Source: Anthopleura xanthogrammica
Taxonomy: Eukaryota > Cnidaria > Anthozoa > Actiniaria > Actiniidae
DNA: 64,000 nt
Assembly (NCBI GenBank): GCA_964019055.1
Contig: OZ025213.1
Span: 4,813,292 to 4,877,291, forward strand
Direction: 5' to 3'
The translations under genes were made by a program, and so were the position numbers. The notes under the pieces were generated by a model. That model saw nothing but the letters and a program-made list of their open reading frames with translations. It did not search any database and was not told the DNA's origin. Below are positions 10,434 to 21,633 of this stretch, piece after piece (the first letter of the stretch is position 1; each line of letters begins with the position of its first letter).

Positions 10434-13400
10434 CTATTCTTGGATGAACCATTTCAGTCCAACACGATCCTGGGTGTGACCTCTGCTTTTGTGTTCTCCC
10501 ACTGTCCAGCGTGACATGTCTCTTTCACCCGTGGTGGTTACGATGGTAAACCACCAGTAAGCATTCGGCTGAATTTCATTCTCGTATTGGCTATCCGATG
10601 CGGTGCGCATGCTCACACTATTCAACGTTCCTGCTGCAACGTCAGCCCCGTTGATGACTAAATTTTGGGCGGGAAAAGCGTAGGCTTCGTTTTTTTGCAC
10701 CAATCGCACAGAGGCTCCTCGTCTTACAGCATCAACGACATTGCTTTTTGAGCCACGGATTCCATGACCAGCGGAGTTGTGTACGAAAGCTTCTTTCCAC
10801 GGACGGGTATCTGCGAACCAATTGACGGGCCATTTATCTTTTGATGTTCCGCGGTGCACATGGCTTCCTACGTTGTACCTCGTTGCGCGTACAGTACCAG
10901 TGGTAGAGGCCATCAGCCAGTACCAGTAGGCATTATCCTGGAAGGTTTCAAGTGATGCTTTACTGACATGCTTCAAGGCTTGGGCAGTCACGTGACCTTT
11001 CAGAATGGAGAGGTTATCAGCTTCAGTGGTGTAGTATGACAAAGCTGGAAACTGGATACGAATACGTCTTCCAGACTGTATGGCGGAGATCAGAGCTTTC
11101 AAACTTCCCTGTGTTGATCGACCAGATTTATCATGGGAATATACCAACTCCCAACATGGATCTTGATACCACTCTGTACTGACTTTGTCACTTGTGTGAC
11201 CTCTATCCGTGTGACTACCAATACTCCAACGTGACATGTCACGCTTTCCGCTCGTACTGATAATAGTGAACCACCAATAAGCATTATTCTGGAAAACGAT
11301 GTTCTTACCAGATGATGACTTGCTCACGTGGTCTAGAAATTGGCCTGCCACTTTTGTTTCGTCAAACGCGATGTTTTGCAGAGGGAAACCATACGATTTG
11401 TCAGTTACAGCGCGAATCTCCTTTCCAGCGTTTACGGCATTCTTAAGGTCTTGTATCTTCCCCGCGGTTGGTTGACCAGATTTGCTGTTAGCGTAGAGTG
11501 GCTCGCGTTGGCGGTAGGATGACTTGACGTACCATTTAGCAGCAGTGGTACCAGTTGAAGCACCACGTGAAGTATGGGCACCAACGTTATACCTATAACA
11601 CCACAAAACAATAAAGCACAATATATGACTGAAAAGTCTCTTTTTGGGCTGCAGGGGTTATGAGTTGACCCTTCTTAAAATTATCTTGGATGCGAGTCTA
11701 AAATGAAACACAAAAGAAATCACACTTTTTCTCGATGGAATTTAAGGCATTTCTTTTGTACTTCCATGTTAGCCTCGCATTCAAGATAATTTGAATTTGG
11801 AGAAGGGTTTATTGGTCATGCAACAGATGCCGAAATTATTCTTAATTTTACCTGATATTCTGAACAAATCCATTGGTAGATACCATGGTCCAGTACCAAT
11901 ACGCATCGTCCTGGTAAGTCTTCCACGATGATTTGCTTACATCTTGCAACAACTCTGCATGGGCGTGTTCATTAGATACGTAAATCCCATCAGCCTCAAC
12001 GAGAGTTGTACCCCAGCTGACTCGAACACGTGCTCCTGCTAGAATAGCTGCAAGTAAGGCATTTTTGTTGCCTGAGACGGTTCGTCCGTTTGCGTCGTTT
12101 TCGTGAACAAGCTTCCAAGTAGCGCTACACTGGTCCTACAGACAAAGTTCAGGTGACAAGTGTTGTTAAAACCACCGATATCATTTTATGTTTTCTATGT
12201 GTCCTTACTAACTAAAATTACATGCAACAGTCGGCAACCAGTTATTTTCTTTCCTGAACGGACGGACGGACGGACGGACGGACGGACGGACGGACGGACG
12301 GACGGACGGACGGACGGACGGACGGATGGATGGATGGATGGATGGATGGATGGGATGGATGAATGGATGAATGGACGGATGGACGGATGGACGGACGGAA
12401 ATTTCAGATACATTGCGTCATACCTTCTATGCAACTCTGCGGGGCACTTAAAAGACTTTCAGTTTGCTTTTTCTTTTTCGCTAATCCTAGTTTCGATTCT
12501 CGCGGAATATTGCTGAAGTTTCTCTATGGAATTGCTGATACTGACAAGCTTAGCAACAATAGGTCAAGGGGGGACTTAAACTATACGGCTAATGTATTGT
12601 GAGCCGATGATTCTAGTTACAATTCTCGCGGCATATAGCAGAAGTTTCTCTATACGACGTGCTAAAATTCCTAGCTTTTTGTCAGCCGTAGATAGAATTT
12701 ACTTAACATGGGCATTTCATGAAATACAGCACTCGTGAAAATTAATTAACTTCGAGATATTAAAATTAATATTGTACACACATGAGTGGATGAACATCTT
12801 TAAACCTAATGTTAAAGTCAGTAACAGTTTCAGTCGCTTCAGCCATTTCGAATTCAGTTTCAGCTTAGTACCGCGACCCACACACAATCTTCAAATTTTA
12901 TCGATAAAAATAGAATAAAATATATCACTTTTTTATAGTGAGATACGAATTTAGTAAATGAATACTGGTTTGTTTTGCGGAGAGAGGAAGTTGTTTCACC
13001 TGCTTGAGACGAATAAAAACTTTTTTCTACAAGTCTCTTCAAGCTGGATTGTAGTTGAGTGCGTTTATAGTTCCATCACTAAAAGTCGTGAAAAACGTAA
13101 TTGAAAACAGTAAATCAATAAAAATTTGTTTTAGCTCAATCTTTTAGCTTATTTTAATCATGAGCCTCCGACTCGGAAGATTGAGCATGATCACTCTGAT
13201 TCCTGTATGTTTGACTTAAAAATACTGAAATTACAATATTTTTTCTACGCCTTATCATTTGCTATACTATTTATGTAATTTTTCTTTAGTTTTTCTGATC
13301 TCCTAGTATTAGCGAAAGCTACTTAAGGAGTAATAAAATATTGAAGTATCGAAGCATTAATAAAAGAAAACATGTGATATAAAACGTACCCCTGTACGAC

Positions 13401-13458
13401 AGTAGGCTAGAGTAGAAAAGACCTTGAGGACAAAACAGACGACCAATAATCCTTTCAT
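10434..13458 (-). CDS. Gene B: secreted protein of four tandem ~120-residue repeats of an unnamed domain
   Basis: Exons 13458-13390, 12135-11852, 11592-10434 (69+284+1159 nt; phases 0 and 2) give 503 residues. Exon 1 is just a signal peptide ([20 protein letters not shown]). The rest is four repeats at about 24-143, 144-262, 263-380 and 381-503. Each has a WxxVH/Y-x-x-D/N-x-x-G opening, G-x-K/x-x-A-x-x-x-G-x-x-(I/V)R, a (D/N)-A-Y-W-(W/Y) block, and R-(W/Y)-x-(V/I)-G-x-H-x-x-R-G. Repeats 1 and 3 share YWYW and RYNVG; repeats 2 and 4 share NAYWWFTI and RDMSRW, so the protein is an ABAB duplication. No membrane anchor follows and the C terminus is the end of repeat 4. I do not recognise the domain. 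It is presumably extracellular; function unknown. Confidence 0.85.
12258..12400. repeat. (GGAC)n/(GGAT)n tetranucleotide array in gene B intron 1
   Basis: About 17 perfect GGAC units pass into GGAT units and mixed GGAT/GAAT/GGAC. The array is on the minus-strand gene's intron; the PSVR/TDGR ORFs across it are artefacts. Confidence 0.95.
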
Positions 13459-13529
13459 GTTCGGAGCAAACTCTTCTTAGTGAACCTCTGTGCTACTGGT
13501 AACTGAAGTTCCGTTTACAGAATGATATA

Positions 13530-13536
13530 TTTTATA
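13530..13536 (-). promoter_or_regulatory. Candidate TATA box of gene B
   Basis: On the minus strand TATAAAATATATC lies about 72 nt upstream of the gene B ATG, leaving room for a ~45-nt 5' UTR. No initiator or transcript evidence, so this is position-based only. Confidence 0.4.
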
Positions 13537-14267
13537 TCGTAACAATTGATCTTTACACAGCTGAGGTTGACGGAGAAAAAACACGAATTTTCAGGAATGT
13601 GCTTCTTGCCGTGATGACAAAGAACTAGCAATGATTGGCTAGCATGTAAATTGTGAGTAAATTAATGACGTCATTTACTAAACCCATTAAGCCAGTTCAA
13701 AGTTTGAGAATCCTTAAATCAAAAAAAAAAGAGGGTTTAAACAAAATAAGGTGAGAAATTCGGGATAAAATCGCATGCTCACTGAAAACAATTCTTAAAC
13801 TGTGAACTGGCTTATTGTTCTTTTAGCCGTTAAACCAAAATTTCTTGGTGATAATGCGCTCAACCTGCAAATGTTGGGAGAGTAATTCTTGAAATCACGC
13901 CGATATTCATCATTCAATTACTTCAACTAGGAATTATCACTTGGACGGACAGTTTGTACGATTTTTGAGAATCAAAGCATTCGAATCTTGTGTGTGAACT
14001 ATTCAGAGCGATAATTGCTATCTCCTCTGAGCTGAGTAAATAAATACCACTCTCATATTTTCAATACTTAACAGGATAAAACAGCTTACAAAGGCTTCTC
14101 AAAGGCTTTTTCTCTCTTTAGAATTAACATATGCTTTTCGCTTTTCTCCCTGTCTTTTTTAGCCGTTTCTCTCTCCGCTCTTGATTTACCTTACTCTATC
14201 CGTCTTTTGAGCCCTTAATTATATTTTTTATTTATATTAATTTACCCATAATTATAATATAATTTAG

Positions 14268-14371
14268 CTATAGACCCCTTGCACGTGACGTTAAAGCAGC
14301 TCAATTTGGAGGAAAAAAACAAAATAATTTTCAATCTCCTGAGAATTGGAAACCTATTGTTTTGTCCTTTA
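14268..14371. mobile_element. MITE family A, copy 2 (right arm lost)
   Basis: CTATAGACCCCTTGCACGTG ... AGCTCAATTTGGAGG ... TCAATCTCCTGAGAATTGG matches the other two copies. The sequence diverges after TTGTTTTGTCCTTTA, so the right terminal repeat is missing. Confidence 0.75.
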
Positions 14372-15416
14372 CCTATGGTGCGAAGTTCCCAAATCAAATA
14401 CCTTAGTAATTGAAAACATTTTGCGAGTATAACGATGAACAAATATAACAGATACAAGATTGTTAATACAAATGAAAAAGCTTGTACTTGCATAGCCTGC
14501 GTTGTTCGACGGTCTGTGGTGTTGCGAAAAGAAGAGTGTGTGTGTCGGGGGGAGGGGGATACCGCAGAGTGCCGAACAACCGCAGGGTACTTGCACTTTA
14601 CTTGCACTTTATTTTGTTGTACCTTATGAACTTTAGTTTTCAATTAACGACTTTGAATCTCAGTAGTCGGTTTTCACTTCTGTAACCAGGATATTCCATT
14701 CCAGACGTTAATGTTTTAGCTATAATCCCATACATACTGACTCTCACCCTGCGATATCTATGTTCGATTTACATGCCCATGAACACGGGTTTCCCAACCA
14801 AAGTCTCACTAAAATCGTCTATGTTCGTGAGTTTCATCAATTGGAAAGGGTGCTTGATCTTCTTGTTTATATCCTTGTCAGGAGTATAATATCAATTTTC
14901 TACTAAAATAATGGCTACACTAGTTTGATTTACCCGCGGGTATTTTACCCCATACGAAACAAGGATTCTCCTGCAGCCATGATTATACCTGCAGAGTGCC
15001 GGTATATTGCTGCACTTTGCGAAACGAAAATCATGATATGGCTACTTTGCGAAACAAAACGACATTACTGATCTCTTATGAAGAGGAAAACTGTAATACT
15101 AGCCACTAAATTCCCATCAAAGTGCACGCAGATCATTTTGTTTCCTTCGTTCCGTTTCGCAAACTGCATTAAGCTATATAGATTTTATTTTTATTGGTGA
15201 TACAAATTTTCTTGTAATGTCTTTAAACTGTAAAACAACAATTATTAGTTGTGCATCAGTTGAGGTTAGTGTCAATCACAGAATACTTTTGTTTACTTAG
15301 GCCAGCAGTGTTTAAATCCCATGTGCTATATTGATGATTAATAGCTCAAGGAAAGCTGCTAGTATTCCAGTTTTGACCAACTACTTGCAGTATTTACACG
15401 TGCAGACATCATGTCA

Positions 15417-16252
15417 TTATGCATTACATTCTGATGTAACATTCTGCACAGTTGTTTCCACGCCTGCAGTCTCTGCAGCCTCTGTTATGGAATATGGTGG
15501 GGGTTCATCGTATGGAGGTGGTGACTCGCTGTCCCCGAACTCTTTCTTTACATCAGTCGTGAATCCAAGATAAGGCGGCAAAGCGGAATTATTATCAGTA
15601 TCGAAGTAGTTCGGTAATTTAGGTAAGTTCGGGAGATGTCCATCCACTTGTGGCTGTTGTAATTGTGACCGTCTTCTTCGGCGAACCCTGCGTTCCCTTT
15701 TCGACATTACGTTCCTGAGGACGTACATTCCACACCCGAGGGCTCCGATAAAAAGAAGAATTGAGAAGACGATTCCAATGGCTGTTACTGCTAAGACCCC
15801 TGATCGTGGTCCTGGTTAAGAAAAAGAGATCATTACCATTAATAAACTCCCCTGATCTAGTTACGTGTTGAGGATTTTTCCTTTAATTCTAAAGGGACCT
15901 ATAGACGTTCCAGGTTGGGTACGAGAAGAACCGTGTCCACTCCTCTTTCCTTTTCTGGCCCAAACTTCCCCTTCCGACCATCAGGAACGCCTGCAGGTTA
16001 GTATGACAGCTATTATCGCAGCTATCTTTTGGATTCACCATTATTATGCGCAACGTTAACATCATAATAATACTTGCATACACAATCATCTTTATCATCA
16101 TTATAAAATGGCGCATGGGCAAAAGCTAGTGGATCGCCATTTTTATGCAGTTGCGCAAATATTTCCCTTTGCTTAGTTGTTGTTGTCATTATCATCATCA
16201 TCATCGTCATCGTCATCGTCATCGTCATCATCATCATCATCATCATTATCAC

Positions 16253-16284
<32 letters not shown>

Positions 16285-16319
16285 CCATCATCATGATCAT
16301 CATGATGATCATCATGATG

Positions 16320-16351
<32 letters not shown>

Positions 16352-17394
16352 CATCATCATCACCATCATCACCATCATCATCATCATCATCATCATCACC
16401 ATCATCACCATCATCATCATCATCATCATCATCACCATCATCACCATCATCATGATCATCACCATCATCATCATCATCATCATCATCACCGCCACCATCT
16501 TTATTATCAGTTCTGAATGTTACCAGAATGAATTCCAAAATCACTTTTATCAGTCTCACCATTATGAATTCCATTTCTTGTCGGGATAAAGCAAACGACT
16601 ACCCGCGTGCCTTGATAAGACAGAAAGGTGTGGTTACTCTTCATTCCTGAATGAGAAGTGGACCCAAATTCCACCAAGACATTATTCCCTTTGGCATAAA
16701 TATATTTATGCTTGAAGTCGCCGCAGTATTTTCCAATCCATTTTTTTGGCTCTTTAGTCCGCCAACTCCACACCTGGATGTAGTCACACGAGCAGTTGGG
16801 ACAATCCATGAGCTTCAGATCATGAAAATCTAAATTTATTTCTGTGCTCCTCGATGAGACTTCAATGTGCCATAGACATTTCTTGTTGGTCGGGTCGACA
16901 GGACTTGTAATCTTGCCGTAATCCCAAGATGAGTTGGTCATTTTACCACAATCTAGAAACAAAATAGACGAGCATTCTGTTTTTTAAGACTTATAAACAC
17001 GTGGCATGCATCCTACTGTAGTATAGCTTAACTTGCATATCAAGGCTAGGGTTCGAGGAGGATATTTCGAAGTTTAGATTTTTTTAAAGAAGGTAGTTTC
17101 GACTGTTAAGTGCAAAGGAAATGGTCATGTGATTATCATCCATCTTTTTCATGACCACTACCACCAACATCATCACCGTCACGAGCATCATCCTTATGCA
17201 CCACTCACCAAAACGAGCCTCATTACCCCTCACCACTAGCCATTATCACCAGCATCATCACCACATCATCAACGTGAACACCATCATCAATATCCATCAT
17301 ATTAATATCCTTATTCATCACACATCGTCAACACCATCACCATCATCACCAACACCAAATTTACCACTATCATCACCACCATCAACATCATCAC

Positions 17395-17486
<92 letters not shown>

Positions 17487-20400
17487 CATCATCATTAAGA
17501 TCCTTATTCATCACCATCTCTATCACTTCACCTCAATATATCTATATATTTATACCAAGTATTTACCTGTGGATGGGGGTGTAGTAGTAGGTACTTCGAA
17601 TCCTCGATAAGAGAGAAACGTATGGTTACTCTTCATCCCTGACAATGAACTGGACCCAAATTCCACCAACAAATGATTTGAATGATTTGCACCAATATAT
17701 TTATCCTTAAGATCGCCGCAGAATTTTCCAACCCATTGTTCAGGGTCTTTATTGCGTGAGTTCCACACCTCGATGTAGTCACAGGAGCAGTTAGTACAAT
17801 TACTGAGATTCAGATCATGGAAGTGTATCTGGAACGACGTATATCGCGGTGGGAGTTCGATATTCCATTGGCAGCTCGTGTTAATTGTATCGAGAGGACT
17901 GCGAATTGTTCCACTAAACATCGATGTGTTCGTTATTTTACCGCAATCTGGGAAAGAGAAAAAAGCGCTCACATATCATCGGTAATCAAGGGTATTATTG
18001 GGCGGGTATTTGCGGCACTCGACTCAGATCTAGGGTATTGCTGGGTTTTAAATCAGCTAATATAAAGTCTATGAGAAATATATTGAAAACTTGCAATAAA
18101 TGCACTAGACAGTTAAAAAGAAAAAATTTGGCACGAGCAACTGGGGTCAATTCCTGTACTCAGCATAACATGAGAACAGATTCTGTTAAGTCTCCCCCTT
18201 GAGATTTTTCTGTGAGTTAGCCGTGCCCTATCGTTTTGTGACACCGCATATTTTGATGTGTTATATGTCGTATATACGGCATCATGATATAAAATTAACT
18301 GACATGGTTTTCTGTTCTTTATAGTTCAACCTACCTGAGGCTGCGGCAACACTTGACGATACAATCATCACTGTGTATGAAAAGAAGGGAAATGAGAATA
18401 AATGATATGAACATTTAATAGGCCTTCCCCAAGATACACTCGAATACACATGTTCTATCCATCGGTTTGATACAAAGGTACGATTTACAACGGAATAAAC
18501 CAAAGACTCGTTTTTATTTTATATAATTTAGTTGTTATTTTGTCGTTGTCGTTATATTCTCTTTCTGTTCGAGGATTTTCCCCCCGGTTTTTCCATTTTC
18601 CTCCCTACGCAAAACCTAACACTCTAAATTCCAATTCGATCTGTGAGTTAGCCTTGATGCTCTGACTTAGATCAGCCAAGAGGTGGTTTCAGGGTTTGAT
18701 CTGTGAGAATTTTTCTAGCGCTGGCCATCGTTGCAATTTCATTTTGTTTTTGTTGCCTTGCTAGCGCGAGAAACAGTTTCAACGTGTACCATGCCCCGCC
18801 ACGTTGACGGCAACGATGTCTCGCAATAAAAAAATGTTGCAGAAACTTCAAAAGCTTGAACTTTTCTCTTCAACATTCTGAAAATTGCACGCCTAAAAAT
18901 AGCTAATGATATTCGCTGCAACAAAGATCTGAAATTGCGTTGCCAGCGCGACTAGAAAATATTACAGCTTGCATCGTTGGCTTGTCGTTTGTTTCCCTTT
19001 TGTTTCTTTTGAGCTTCATTTCAGATTGTATCTTTGGTTCTTTTTGGTTTGTTTTTAGCCTTTTTTCACACAAATGGCAGCAAATAACCTGTTCATATAT
19101 AAGGTATAATGTTTTCATCTCCAATTTGTAGTGTAAATTACTTCAAGATGCGAAAAAGAGGAGCCGATCTCGGGCTTCCTGTGATCACTAAGGCCTAAAA
19201 GCGGTTTTACATTGATATTGGACCACAAACCGATAGCGTGCTAGCCTTCACGATCCTCCTACAAGCAATAAATTATCACTAAAATTCAAGCCAAAATCTA
19301 TCCTCAAAAAGCATTTAAGCCTATTTCTCGACTTCTTTGAAAATTCTCCAGAAACAAGAAATATATGACGTTTTTAGGATATTTCTATTTTCTATTTTGT
19401 ACATATAGATTTTATTTTCTTTGTTTTGAAAATAGTTGATGATATCAGAATAATTAAAAAGACACGCAATGGTTTTCATGAAGTGCTTCAGTGCAACGAG
19501 AGATCATTGAAGTTGAACGGGATATTTGTTTAGTTAAAATAAATATAATATATATCTTATTTCATCATAAAAAAACACCTCACTTTATCCCTATATATCA
19601 CAAATATCTCTTTCATTCCACTTTTATACGGCAGCCGGGTTATATCGTAGTTCATTGATGAAAAATAAACAACATCGCCGACTAAAAAAACGAAATTAAT
19701 TTGATCAAAGTAAAATAAAATATGCGCATTTGAGATAATTTTGAAATCATCCTGCTGAATTTGGTTAAATTCATTAAAAAAATTGGTCGCATCCTAAGAA
19801 TTAAGTCCAACTAGTCTAGAGACCAAATTTTGAGGCCAACTTTGTTTCTTTGTTCAAAGGGATTACCACATAGAAACAAAGTTTCCAGGTTATTCTAGAC
19901 AGTAAGCGGATAGAAACAATACTGAATTTTTTCCAGAATTTTTAGATCTAGATGGATGATATTAATAGATGTCATAATAAGAATTAAATATCGTGTTTTG
20001 CTAGGAGACGGTTGACGTCATTAATACTAAATACGAATATTGAAATATTTTGAAAGAAAAAATACCTTTGTATTCTATACTCAACATTAAGATATTTTAA
20101 TATCTTAAAAAGAATAAAAGCGAGAAAATGTACTCTTGATGAGATTAAATTTTAAAATATTATTAAAACAAAAATAGATGTATAAAGAAATCGAAAAGTT
20201 AAAGTAAAAAATTACGTAGTTCCGGTTTCAACCAGGAAAAAATTCGACTCAAATTTTCCTTGTTCACTACAGTTCTGTTATATATTAACGTGTGTTTACA
20301 CAGTTGGCATTCCTTTAACTTAACATTTTCATTGCTTTACATCCAAGAATTTCTGAATTTCTTACACTTTAAGCATTGTCAGTGTTATTGGAACGCGAGA

Positions 20401-21028
20401 TGATAAGGATTTCTTTAAGTAAAGCGAAATTAAATGGCACGAGCTGTCGCTAATGCTACGCTAGTGTTTAGATAATACTGAAGTTATTGACAGACGTCTT
20501 ACCGAGTGGAAACCAAATTATCAGCTCCATGGCCGAATTTTTGTCCTCTTTGTTCGTTTGTTCGCAAGTTTTCTTTCAAGACTTTAATTCAGGGTTGTTT
20601 TTAGATGTGTTTGACGTGATATCCTACCCTTTCGTGACACTGTCGACGATTCATTGATTAGCACAACCGCTTAGCACGACTAATTAACTCAATAGTAACC
20701 AGGCCTGATATGTTAGACGAGTGACGCCTTGGCGCTTATAAGGGCTTTCGAAATGTTTTAAAACATATTGTAGAGGGACGTGAAGGAACAGAAGGTTTCG
20801 ACATTTGTATATATATATTTATGTGATCATTTTGGCAGATTTCGTCTAAGTGTGTATACTGTGATGGGTTACGGTTACGGCACGGAATTCTTGAATTAAC
20901 AACATCGTGCTATCGCGAGATCTTGCTACACGACATGGCAAGTTTTTCGCAGTCAAAAAATCTTCACCAACAAACGAAACCGAGCCAAGAAATATGAGAG
21001 ATTTACGAAAGGGGCATTGCAAAAACAA
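15417..21028 (-). CDS. Gene C: two-CUB single-pass membrane protein with tandem PPPY motifs
   Basis: Exons 21028-20968, 18370-18335, 17947-17567, 16952-16560, 15811-15417 (61+36+381+393+395 nt, all introns phase 1) give 421 residues. Exons 1 and 2 join into a clean signal peptide (MFLQCPFRK, then SLIFLGSVSFVVMIVSSS, cleavage after AAAS). CUB1 (~33-148) and CUB2 (~160-280) are one exon each and are recent duplicates: both start DCGK and share MKSNHTFLSY and LVEFGS. A linker (PTTTPPST) separates them. The transmembrane helix is at ~296-320, followed by KRERRVRRRRR. The ~100-residue tail has LPPY and the tandem SPPPYDEPPPYSI, WW-domain ligands. The last CUB2 donor (GTGAGA at 16559) was chosen because it gives phase 1 into the TM exon. 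It has the same plan as gene A. Exon 1 lies 2.6 kb from exon 2 and is the least certain part. Confidence 0.82.
16188..16498. repeat. (CAT)n microsatellite in gene C intron
   Basis: About 300 bp of CAT/ATC triplets with CAC, CGT and ATG interruptions, between the TM exon and CUB2. Poly-His/Asp/Met ORFs on both strands are artefacts. Confidence 0.95.
17395..17486. repeat. (CAT)n microsatellite in gene C intron
   Basis: A near-perfect run of about 29 CAT units inside a longer CAT/CAC-rich stretch (17150-17520), between the two CUB exons. Confidence 0.95.
18545..18705 (+). mobile_element. SINE fragment (body and tail), gene C intron 1
   Basis: Contains GAGGATTTTCCCCCCGG, CCTCCCTACGCAAAACCTAA, CTAAATTCCAATTCGATCTG and GATCAGCCAAGAGGTGGTTT. 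The same blocks recur in order near 35510-35625, 38560-38710 and, with a tRNA-like head, 48013-48200. Confidence 0.55.
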
Positions 21029-21633
21029 ATGAAATTACAAGCTATAGGAAAACTAGTCAAATAAATAGCTCTTTATTTTTTTGTTGGTCAAAATTTTACT
21101 GTATCGTTATTTAAGAATGTACAATTCGTATTTATCGTATCTTGATTTAAAAAAAGCAGGAATCTTTAACTGCTGGCATATTTACTGCGCAAGCTCGGTA
21201 CGGAAGTGCTTATTTATGTAGAAACTATCAATAATACATTGAACAGCACTATTTAGTCATATATTGGTGAAGCTTACTATGTACTATTTACATGCACTAG
21301 ACTGACTTAAGTTTTGACCGTTGGAAAAGCTCATTCGGTTCGTGATTACCCCCCCCCCCCCCTCCCCCGCTGCTTTTATTAAGAAAACCACCTTAAATTT
21401 TTAGAATTTAACATTCATATACTACTATTGCCACTCAGCTCTGTTGTTGTTGTTGTTGTTTTTGTTGTTGTTGTTGTTGTTGTTGTTGTTATTTGAGGAA
21501 AAAACTGGGTCGATTTATCATTACAGTGCATTTTTAGACTGGTTTAGGGGACACATTTCCAAAATGGCGTCTATTTGTTCCCTTAAAACAGCCGTAACTG
21601 AGTTTCGGTTGTCAATCAGTTTTTACCGGGTTT
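21029..21633. other. Short gap between gene D stop and gene C start
   Basis: Holds a C17-type run (21350-21367) and a (GTT)n run (21441-21490). It must contain the gene D 3' UTR and the gene C promoter. No other gene is seen. Confidence 0.6.

Larger units (their letters stand above)
13459..15416. other. Gene B upstream / gene C downstream intergenic region
   Basis: No exon recognised. It holds the gene B promoter region, a half copy of MITE A (14268-14371) and AATAAA motifs on the minus strand at 15184-15195, which fit the 3' end of gene C. Confidence 0.6.

Noticed and set aside
16022..17526. Poly-His, poly-Asp, poly-Met and poly-Ser ORFs on both strands
   Set aside because: CAT arrays in introns of gene C.
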